Assembly (NCBI GenBank): GCA_963797765.1
Contig: CAWCQU010000003.1
Span: forward strand, 1,054,001-1,118,000
From: JBGPTK01 sp963797765
GTDB taxonomy: Bacteria; Acidobacteriota; Terriglobia; Acidiferrales; UBA7541
Direction of reading: 5' to 3'
DNA: 64,000 nucleotides
In this document: piece by piece, positions 28,101 through 35,019 of the stretch
Layout: each line of letters opens with the position of its first letter
How positions within the stretch are numbered: the first letter of the stretch is position 1
Made by a program: the position numbers and the translations under genes
The notes under the pieces: generated by a model
The model's input: the letters and a program-made list of their open reading frames with translations, nothing else
Told to the model about the DNA's origin: nothing
Databases searched by the model: none

Positions 28101-29318
28101 CCCCACAACGGCGGCAGTGGGACCATTTTGGAAAAACGAACTATCGGTCACCGGAAAATTCAGCGAAGTGGTGGAACCTAAAAACGCCAGATCGCCTTGC
28201 GCATCCACGGCCACATACCCGCCACTATCGTCGGCATCGCCTCCAACAAATGTGAGATAGACAAGCGATGCCGCTCCGGAACTGGAGGGATTGATTTTGG
28301 CGAAGAAAAGGTCGTGGAGGCCGCCGCCGGCTCCCTGGGTGGTGGGGCCTAACTCGGGGAATGTGGATGCAGAGGTGGTGCTTCCGCCGATGTAGATATT
28401 GCCGGAGGAATCCACGGCGAGGCCATTGGCCTGGTCGTCACCGAGGCCGCCCAGAAAGGTGGTGTAGGTGATAATGATTGAGGGATCGATGATTAATGGT
28501 TTCGAGTGATCGTAGTTCCCTGCTGAGAATCCAAAACTGTCTTTTCCACGGCGAATGTACCGGCCGGAAATTCGACCGCTGGATGCGCCATCCTGCTGGT
28601 AGAGGGCTGGCTGGTGAAATTGAATTTCGTTATGGGCTCCGCCTAGCACCAGGTTGCCGTGATTATCGAGATGCGGCCGGGCGGCTCCGGTGATTGTGAA
28701 CAGGATTTTCGAGAGATCACTGCCAGGCGCCAGAATGAAATCAAATTCGAGTTGAGCTGGATTGCCGTAAAAAATCAGATCAGTGCCTGGATAAACATTT
28801 TCGTAACGGATGCGCTGGAAATGCGGAACATTGGTACGCCAGGCGCGCTGATCCTTGCCGAGCAGGTAATTCGTAATTCCAGGAAGCGGATTGATTCCAG
28901 CGATGCGGGCGTGGGGCGACGATCCGACGAGATGCATCGCAAATTTTTCGATGAGACTCTTTGAAACTTCCTTGCCTGTTGAATCTCCGCGAAATGCGAA
29001 GACGGCATCGCGTGGCGAAAATGACAGGCTGTATCCAGGCCCTCGAGCGAGAAATTTGACTTGCGGACCGGTTTGGCCCTGGTTGGGCTCAAAGCTAATG
29101 GGGAGTGAAGTGAGAGTGGCGCGAATGTGTCGTGGATCTGGCGGAATCGAAGGTGGCGGAAATGGCGCCGGGTTTGAAGAGTCTAGTCTTAATGCCGCGG
29201 ATCGATTCCCGCTTGGGTCGCTGTGCGAAACTTTCGCATCATGGTGAATCGGCCAGGACGGTGGAAATGCCACGTACAAGAGACAGAGACAGCACAGCAA
29301 TAGAGGTCGAATGCGCAC
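25137..29318 (-). CDS. Giant SBBP-repeat and HYDIN/ASPM-repeat surface protein
   Basis: About 1,393 residues and fully open. In order: a signal peptide (RPLLLCCLCLLYVAFPP); an N-terminal beta domain starting SLPISFEPNQGQTGPQVKFLA (about 75-290); about eight SBBP beta-propeller-like repeats (pattern TYLGG..DD.G..IAVD..G..Y..G.T.S..FP, about 300-740); four to five Ig-like ASPM/SPD-2/HYDIN modules (LNFGLVPVGSSGNPQNVALINSG and similar, about 745-1230); and near the C-terminus a TM segment (WLLLALFASFFSLVVLP) and a second hydrophobic helix ending ISGCGGGGGSS. GTG 29318 has GGGGAG at good spacing; TTG 29342 is an alternative. Probably exported and attached to the envelope, perhaps in adhesion. Codon use looks normal. 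Confidence 0.88.
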   Translation of the reverse strand: MRIRPLLLCCLCLLYVAFPPSWPIHHDAKVSHSDPSGNRSAALRLDSSNPAPFPPPSIPPDPRHIRATLTSLPISFEPNQGQTGPQVKFLARGPGYSLSFSPRDAVFAFRGDSTGKEVSKSLIEKFAMHLVGSSPHARIAGINPLPGITNYLLGKDQRAWRTNVPHFQRIRYENVYPGTDLIFYGNPAQLEFDFILAPGSDLSKILFTITGAARPHLDNHGNLVLGGAHNEIQFHQPALYQQDGASSGRISGRYIRRGKDSFGFSAGNYDHSKPLIIDPSIIITYTTFLGGLGDDQANGLAVDSSGNIYIGGSTTSASTFPELGPTTQGAGGGLHDLFFAKINPSSSGAASLVYLTFVGGDADDSGGYVAVDAQGDLAFLGSTTSLNFPVTDSSFFQNGPTAAVVGELNPSGNGLVFATYLDGGDGAVMTQLAGGIALDSAGDVYVTTDTTSDQLPVTAGAFEPTYGGGATDGILAEYDPTGLPLYLTYFGINATVVSSGIAVDSAGIAYIAGSTSLPAKSSFPAVNPTQAAYGGGNSDAFVMKLNPAGAGAGDLLYASLLGGSDVDQGIAIAVDSANPPSAYLTGFTRSSNFPTNGTVAALGTKAAGGNDAFLSVLSPGSGGTLLLSYSTYLGGAKDDSGTAIAALAPSAVYVAGKTASHDFPVSGSLQSFSGLSDVFLSKFDVTLPGAASLIYSTLLAGTDLDEPHSLAAAASGAIYIAGAAHSSDYPLAAHPSNGIQLNCSNCGTATGLNDAFLTKIVENLPPTAIVSFSAVNLNFGLVPVGSSGNPQNVALINSGTAALNVFSITITGANAADFAVLSSGSACPVGVFQLSPGKQCTLTVSFTPSLGSLETAAININDDLAGSPQSLSLLGSGSAPLAQISPASLDFGSIPLGASGNAQSVTFTNSGNIALTFSGIIVAGADASDFVPTGNTCSIAPGSLPAGASCNVSLNFKPVAGGARNAELDFTDNSANTPGSLQTVFLAGTGTLPAPIASVFPVSHDFGALPVGTTTLQTTITLTNTGSQTLNISGIQISGNSDYSLATGSNPSCALGTSSTLAPNANCNVTVAFHPSASGSETAQVIFTDNSGNAVGSTQVVNLSGSGLPSVVSISPPAVTVPPQLVGTSSAATPVTVKNTGGGALAFQVAISGSNASDFSENDNCAGSVSPGTSCNLMITFAPKAPGTRNGMLIVTETNMLPANNQQTVPLGGSAIDFALGVANGSATTATVVAGQAAAFNLQVNPISGFTGPVVLSCSGAPPSASCAAAPASINVTGNSAVPFTLNIGTSAAQPAIPLEKHPWPFYPAGWLLLALFASFFSLVVLPEKRRLILGISAPAAALLVLLLISGCGGGGGSSNTASAGPPRGTFTIVVNGTSQGGNRSVSLTLTIQ

Positions 29319-29388
29319 ACGACTCTCCCCGAGCGAGCACAAATTCCCCAGTCTGCGGGGAAACTTCGGAGAGAGACAGAGCGAGTAT

Positions 29389-29417
29389 GATTTAACCGAG
29401 ACTGCCTAGTTTGTCAA
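29389..29417 (-). promoter_or_regulatory. Putative promoter of the SBBP/HYDIN gene
   Basis: On the minus strand a consensus TTGACA (29412-29417) is followed after exactly 17 bases by TAAATC (29389-29394). The -10 box is weak. The spacing and the position about 70 bases before the GTG start make it plausible. Confidence 0.45.
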
Positions 29418-29482
29418 GAAGTAAGTAACCATGCAGGAAACAGAGAAACCGAACGCCACGCCAGTGGACGGCCACTGAAGAA

Positions 29483-31672
29483 TCAGGAAACGGGCCAGCC
29501 GAACTGTTCTTCGCCCAATTGGATTTCGAAGGTGCCTTCTCCGGGCAGCAGGTCGATGGGCAGCCCTCCTTGCCAGAGAGCCACGCCGAACCGGAAGGAG
29601 TGCCCTTTCACCGGCACCACGTCGCGCTTAATACTGACTTCCAGAATCCTGTCGAGTCCCACTGTGACCTTATCTCGCGGATTGAGGCGGGATACGTCAT
29701 CGTGCTCAACTACAAAGCCGATCACGCGGCCTTCGAGAACGCGAATGGAGACGCGAATTTCCTCCGCGGCATGGATGGTGACGCGAAATTCGCAGTCGCG
29801 CAGAACGGTTTTCCCCTCCGGAAACAGATCGACGCGCACGAAGAAACGATCCTCGGCAAAACCATAAAACAAAGTTTCCATGAAATAGACGCGGCCGTGC
29901 ATTGCTCCCTGCCGCTGATCCGAGGTGTAAATTCCGGCGCCCAGCCATTCGAAAAATGAAGTCTCGCGGCCATCCACATTGATATCCAAATAAGCGGAGG
30001 GCAAAATCAAGCGCGCGGCTTCCGCGCCGCTCTTGATGGGCTGGGCCAGAGATTCGGGGGCTTCGAGGCCGAGAGCGAGATAGATCTCCGTGAGATGTTT
30101 GCGATACAGCGCGTCAAATTCAGCGTCGTTCGCGGAGCTATTTTCCGGGCCGTACCACCAGCACCAGTCGCTTCCCTCGGCGGCGAGAACGGATTCGAAT
30201 GCTTTTTCCAATTGCTTTTGGGAGACGGCACCCGGTTCGTTCGCGACGCGGCGCTGGAATTCTTTTTCGTACTCTTCGCGCGCGTCGCGTAGCAAGTTCC
30301 AGGCTTGCACGTCTTCGTGGTGGCCGATCCAAACGTCGAAATTCGCGTTGATCCACGATGCAGGGAAAATTCCCTCGAGAATGGGGATTTCGCCCGCTGC
30401 GGCGATCGCTTCGGTGGCGGTGAGCGCGCGAATATCCGGATCGTTCTGAATGTTTCGATAGAACTGGCGGAGAAATTCGCGGCCGTTGCCGGGATAATAT
30501 TCCCAGGCATTTTCCCCGTCCAGAATCAGACAGACGGTGGCTGGCCGAGGTCCATGGATTCTCTCCCCGGCGGCACGAATGCGGTGATGAAGGTCGTAGG
30601 CTGCGCCCGAAGCATCCATGCGCGAATAGACGAATCCGACCAGATCGGAAAGATAATGGTCGCGGAAAAGACCAACAATATCCTTGCCGTCCCGCCGGAC
30701 TCGCCAGGGACTATACAATTGCGCGGCATTTTCCGGAAAGCCGGCAGCGTCGCGCCAGAATCCGATATTCAAGGTACGGCCCAGCACTCCTTCATCCGTG
30801 GCGAACCAGCGAAATCCAAGATCGGCCGCAATTCCCAGCGCCTGATCGGAGACGGAACCTTCCGAAGGCCACAAGCCAACCGGCGGCTGGCCGATCATGC
30901 GTTGATGCAGCGCCCGGGCTCGTACGAGCTGCTCGCGCGCATCCTGTGGATAGCGGAACGGCGGATTGGGCAGCGGCGTCCAGGAATTGGCGATTCGCGC
31001 GATGTCCGTGTCGCAAAGCAGCGGCAGGATGGGATGGTAATAGGGAGTGGTGGAGATTTCGATCTGGCCACGCTCAGAGCCGCGACGGTATTCCGGAATC
31101 ACGCGGCCCAGCAATTCGATTTGCTTGGCGCGGAGTTGATCTTTATCCTTTTCGGTAAAGTCGCCGCCTTTGCGAGCCAGTTCGGAAACGACGGGATCAT
31201 TGGCAAGATATTCTTCGTCCATCCAGGCGAGTTGCGAGAAGAGCTGCAGATCGCGGAGATCGCGCAGACCGATCTGAGTGGCCGCCGCTTCGACTCCGGC
31301 CGAGCGCACCCATTCGAATAATTCGCGAAAACGCGCCCACTTGGAGAGCAAATTATCGTGGTTCAATTGGAAGGCGCGGACCAGGACTTCGCGTTTTTCT
31401 TCCAGCGTCAGCGATTCCGCGGGCGTGAACGCGATCTGGAACCAGGGCTCGTCGAACCTGCCGCTGGCGTATTCCTCGAGCTGGGCGGCGAGCGACGGAA
31501 CCAGATTAAACGTGGCGTGCACGTTGGGAAATTCTTCCAGCATTTTCACCATGCCCCAGTAATCCTTCAGAGCATGAAGGCGCGTCCAAGGGAGTACATA
31601 GCGTCCGTTGGACGGGTCGCGGTACTGCGGTTGGTGCATGTGCCAGAGGATGACGAGATGAACGCGATTCAT
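29483..31672 (-). CDS. Glycoside hydrolase family 57 (alpha-glucan-active)
   Basis: A 729-residue GH57 enzyme. Region 1 is the N-terminal LVILWHMHQPQYRD. The nucleophile region is PVGLWPSEGSVSDQ (Glu271) and the acid/base region is CLILDGENAWEYY (Asp385). The C-terminal 200 residues form the beta-rich domain seen in amylopullulanase-like and 4-alpha-glucanotransferase-like members. No signal peptide is present, so it acts in the cytoplasm, probably on glycogen or maltodextrin. The start at ATG 31672 has AAGGA 9 bases upstream; the longer frame to 31699 lacks a site. It diverges from lptFG across 60 bases. Confidence 0.92.
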   Translation of the reverse strand: MNRVHLVILWHMHQPQYRDPSNGRYVLPWTRLHALKDYWGMVKMLEEFPNVHATFNLVPSLAAQLEEYASGRFDEPWFQIAFTPAESLTLEEKREVLVRAFQLNHDNLLSKWARFRELFEWVRSAGVEAAATQIGLRDLRDLQLFSQLAWMDEEYLANDPVVSELARKGGDFTEKDKDQLRAKQIELLGRVIPEYRRGSERGQIEISTTPYYHPILPLLCDTDIARIANSWTPLPNPPFRYPQDAREQLVRARALHQRMIGQPPVGLWPSEGSVSDQALGIAADLGFRWFATDEGVLGRTLNIGFWRDAAGFPENAAQLYSPWRVRRDGKDIVGLFRDHYLSDLVGFVYSRMDASGAAYDLHHRIRAAGERIHGPRPATVCLILDGENAWEYYPGNGREFLRQFYRNIQNDPDIRALTATEAIAAAGEIPILEGIFPASWINANFDVWIGHHEDVQAWNLLRDAREEYEKEFQRRVANEPGAVSQKQLEKAFESVLAAEGSDWCWWYGPENSSANDAEFDALYRKHLTEIYLALGLEAPESLAQPIKSGAEAARLILPSAYLDINVDGRETSFFEWLGAGIYTSDQRQGAMHGRVYFMETLFYGFAEDRFFVRVDLFPEGKTVLRDCEFRVTIHAAEEIRVSIRVLEGRVIGFVVEHDDVSRLNPRDKVTVGLDRILEVSIKRDVVPVKGHSFRFGVALWQGGLPIDLLPGEGTFEIQLGEEQFGWPVS

Positions 31673-31732
31673 CCGGCGGTATCCTTCCGCCGGGTGCATC
31701 GAAGGGTCGTGCTAGAATGTTGAAGCGCTGCC

Positions 31733-34048
31733 ATGCGCATCCTTGACCGCTACGTTTGCCGCGAAGTTTTTTCCCACGCGATGCTGGGCCTCGCGGTATT
31801 TACTTTCGTTTTCTTCGTGCCCCAATTGGTACGGCTGATGGAGCTGGTGGTGCGTCACGGCTCGAGCGACCGGACTTTATTATTCGGCTGCTCGTTGATC
31901 AGCGTACTTCCCTACACCCTGCCCATGGCCGCGCTGGTGGGCGTACTGATCGGCCTGGGCCGACTCTCCGCCGATAGCGAAATTGTGGCGATGAACGCGC
32001 TGGGAATCGGCTTGCGGCGCTTGCTGATTCCGATCGGCTTGCTGGCTTGCGGCTTCGCGCTCATCACTTTGATCATTACCTTCTGGCTGGGCCCTCTTGC
32101 GTTGCGCACGCTGCACCTGCTGCAAGCGCGGCTGGAATCCTCGCAAGCTTCCTACGAAGTGCTCCCTCGCGTATTTGACGAGCGCTTTCCCCGCGTCGTG
32201 CTTTATGTGCAGGATGTGGACGCCACCGCCACGCACTGGCGCGGAGTATTTATCGCCGACTCCAATGGCGCGACGGGCTCCCACCTGACGCTGGCAGAGA
32301 ATGCCATTGTAATCGCTGACCCGCACGAGGACAAGCTAGAGCTCCATCTCGGTAACGGAAGTACACATGGCTATGATCCTCGCCAGCCGGACCATTACGA
32401 TTTTACGAAGTTTGGCGCGAGCGACCAAACCGTGGAATTGAACGATCCCTCCAAATCAGCCGCGGTGCAGCTGAAAGATTCCGAACGTTCCATGATGCAA
32501 TTGCTGGAGGTGCGGGGACCGGCGTGGCGCGACGCGCGAGTGGAATTCCACCGCAGGCTGGCGTTCCCGGCGGCCTGCCTGGTGTTCGCACTGCTGGGCG
32601 TCCCGGTGGGCGTAAGGCCGCGGCGCGGTGGCCGCGCCGCCGGGTTCATCCTGACCTTACTGTTGATTTGCGGGTATTACTTGATCTTCGTCACCGGAGT
32701 TCACATGGCGCAGCAAGGCAATGTGACGCCATTGGTGGGAGTCTGGTCCGCGAATTTTTTCACCTTCCTGGCCGCGCTGGTTCTACTGCGCCGGATCGAA
32801 CATGTACGGGGGCAATCCGCGTTATCTCGTTGGATCGATGCGCTGGTGACGTGGCGCCGCACACCCAAAGAGGCTGTTGCGACGGCACTGCCGAACGAGC
32901 CGCTTCCTTCAACGGCGCGACAGGCGGAGAAAGTCCGCGCCAAAAGCCGGATGGGCGGCTTTCCGTTGTTGATCGATCTTTACGTGCTGCGCACGTTTCT
33001 TTATTATTTTGCGCTGCTCCTGGTTGGTTTTGTCGTTTTGTTTGATGCCTTCACGCTGTTTGATCTGCTCGAGGATATTTCCAAGAACCATATTTCCCTG
33101 TGGATTGTGGCGAACTACTTCCGCTATCTGATTCCCTTGATGTTTTATCAGCTCGTGCCGTTGGCGGCTCTGGTCTCGACGTTGGTTACTTTAGGCGTGC
33201 TGGCCAAAAACAACGAAATTACGGCGTTCAAGGCGAGCGGCGTGAGCCTGTATCGATTGGCGCTGCCGTTGCTGCTGGCGGGCGCCATCCTGGCCGGGAG
33301 CCTTTTTCTGTTGGACGACACTTATCTTCCCTACGCCACGCAGCGGCAGGATGCTTTGCGCAACCAAATCAAGGGCAAGCCAGCGCAGACGTTTTATCAA
33401 CCCGCGCACCAGTGGATCCTGGGCGAAAACAACAAAGTGTTTAACTACGAACTTTTCGACGCGGACCGCAATTTGTTTGGCGGCCTGAGCGTTTTCGAAC
33501 TTGATCCCATCACGTTTCAGATTCGCAGGCGCGTCTTCGCATCGCGCGCGGAGTGGGTGCCAAACCTGAACACGTGGGTGCTGGAAGGCGGATGGGTGCG
33601 GGACTTCAATCAAGGCAAGGTGAATTACAAGCCGTTTCAGATTTCGAGCCTGGAAGAGATTGCCGAGCCTCCCTCTTACTTCAAGCGCGAGGTGAGGCAA
33701 TCGTTCCAGATGAACTGGCGTCAATTGCGGGCTTATATCCAAGGGCTTCAGCAGGCTGGGTTTGATACGGCGAGGCTCTCCGTGCAATGGCATAAAAAGT
33801 TCGCCTTCCCGCTGATTGTACCCATCATAATTTTCCTGGGCGTTCCGTTCGCATTTCTTGTGGGGACGCGCGGCGCAGTGGGTGGCTTGGCCCTGGCAAT
33901 TGGAATCGGTATCGTTTATTGGGCGACGGCCGCTCTGTTCGAAGCAATGGGCGGAGTGGGTCAATTGCCAGCGGTGCTCGCGGGCTGGGCGCCCGATGCA
34001 ATTTTCGGATTTTTGGGAGCTTATTTCTTTTTGAAGATGCCGACTTGA
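31733..34048 (+). CDS. Fused LptF-LptG permease of the LPS exporter
   Basis: A 771-residue membrane protein made of two permease halves. The first (about 1-385) opens with MRILDRYVCREVFSHAMLGLA and has LSADSEIVAMNALGIGLRRLL, the LptF/G coupling motif. The second (about 410-771) restarts with LLIDLYVLRTFLYYFALLLVGF and has LAKNNEITAFKASGVSLYRLA. Each half has three N-terminal and three C-terminal TM helices around a periplasmic beta-jellyroll region. In most bacteria these are separate LptF and LptG subunits bound to the LptB ATPase, which extract LPS from the inner membrane. The linker (about 385-405) is Arg/Pro/Ala-rich. TAGAAT lies about 20 bases before the ATG. Confidence 0.9.
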   Translation: MRILDRYVCREVFSHAMLGLAVFTFVFFVPQLVRLMELVVRHGSSDRTLLFGCSLISVLPYTLPMAALVGVLIGLGRLSADSEIVAMNALGIGLRRLLIPIGLLACGFALITLIITFWLGPLALRTLHLLQARLESSQASYEVLPRVFDERFPRVVLYVQDVDATATHWRGVFIADSNGATGSHLTLAENAIVIADPHEDKLELHLGNGSTHGYDPRQPDHYDFTKFGASDQTVELNDPSKSAAVQLKDSERSMMQLLEVRGPAWRDARVEFHRRLAFPAACLVFALLGVPVGVRPRRGGRAAGFILTLLLICGYYLIFVTGVHMAQQGNVTPLVGVWSANFFTFLAALVLLRRIEHVRGQSALSRWIDALVTWRRTPKEAVATALPNEPLPSTARQAEKVRAKSRMGGFPLLIDLYVLRTFLYYFALLLVGFVVLFDAFTLFDLLEDISKNHISLWIVANYFRYLIPLMFYQLVPLAALVSTLVTLGVLAKNNEITAFKASGVSLYRLALPLLLAGAILAGSLFLLDDTYLPYATQRQDALRNQIKGKPAQTFYQPAHQWILGENNKVFNYELFDADRNLFGGLSVFELDPITFQIRRRVFASRAEWVPNLNTWVLEGGWVRDFNQGKVNYKPFQISSLEEIAEPPSYFKREVRQSFQMNWRQLRAYIQGLQQAGFDTARLSVQWHKKFAFPLIVPIIIFLGVPFAFLVGTRGAVGGLALAIGIGIVYWATAALFEAMGGVGQLPAVLAGWAPDAIFGFLGAYFFLKMPT

Positions 34049-34210
34049 GATCGTTGACTCCAATTGGAATTCGATTGCTCGAATCCTCGACAGTTAAAGC
34101 TAAACCTTAGATCCCTCACCAATAACCGACTTGGGCTTCATCTAGGCGTCTTGTAACATGCTAGATCCGGAAAATCCTGCGAGAGACATGTAAAGTTAAA
34201 CATTAACTTG

Positions 34211-34859
34211 TCAGGATGTGGATTTCGAAGCTCGTTTGCTCGGGACTAGCGAGCGAATCTTTTGGATCACCAGGTCAATCCCCACTTCGTTATACCCGCC
34301 TTCGGGAATGATCACGTCCGCGTAACGTTTGCTCGGCTCCACAAATTCCATATGCATGGGCCGCACTGTATTTCGATATTGGTCGATCACCGATTCCATG
34401 GTGCGGCCGCGCTCGCGAATGTCGCGAAGCAAGCGGCGAATGAATCGGAGGTCAGCGTCGGTATCAACAAAAATTTTGATATCCATCAGTTCGCGTAAAG
34501 CTTTGTTTTCGAAGATCAGGATTCCTTCGACGATCAAGCCCGGCCGGGGATCCAGATGCACGGTCTGAGTGAGCCGGCGGTATTCTGCAAAATCGTAGAC
34601 CGGGCGGTCAATCGCCTGCCCCGCACGCAATCGGCGAATATCCTCGATCATCAGTAGATTGTCCATCGAGTCGGGATGGTCGAAATTCTGTTTGGCACGC
34701 TCTTCGAAGCGGCAGGTGCGGCAGATCTTTATAGTAGTGATCCTGCTCAAGGATAAGAACTTGGTTTGGGGCGAGAACTTCTACGATTCGGTTGGTAATT
34801 GTGGTTTTGCCCGAGCCGGAACCGCCGCAAATGCCGATGACTACTGGAATTATTGCCAT
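34211..34859 (-). CDS. udk: Uridine kinase, one frameshift
   Basis: Phosphorylates uridine and cytidine in pyrimidine salvage. The N-terminal part reads MAIIPVVIGICGGSGSGKTTI (P-loop) and continues through LILEQDHYYKDLPHLP. An extra base near 34710 then shifts to the frame reading FEERAKQNFDHPDSMDNLLM, which holds the rest: RPVYDFAEYRRL, GLIVEGILIFEN, IKIFVDTDADLRFIRRLLRD and YNEVGIDLVIQKI. Removing one base gives 215 residues, the normal length. Because both halves are well conserved, I treat it as one gene with a probable sequence error. It lies downstream of ppdK on the same strand. Confidence 0.88.
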
Positions 34860-34963
34860 TTAGGATTTTCCCGGTATTCTCATTTCACGCTTCGCGGCTG
34901 AGACTTCGATATTTCCGTCGCAGCCGGAGGTTTGGAATCCATAGGCAGCGTTTTTGCAGCAAT

Positions 34964-34977
34964 GTCGTCGCGCCGAC
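34964..34977. repeat. Palindromic repeat GTCGNCGCGCCGAC, copy 1
   Basis: GTCGTCGCGCCGAC, one mismatch from the perfect palindrome, between ppdK and udk. Confidence 0.5.
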
Positions 34978-35019
34978 AACTTCCGCGCCCGCCTTTACCT
35001 CGTAATCATTCCAGCGCTT

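Noticed and set aside
29462..29477. CAGTGG/CCACTG hairpin after the GH57 gene as terminator
   Set aside because: The stem is only six pairs and no T-run follows on either strand.
30305..31321. Plus-strand frame of 338 codons inside the GH57 gene
   Set aside because: GH57 motifs on the other strand are decisive; the frame is a GC-rich shadow with no domain.
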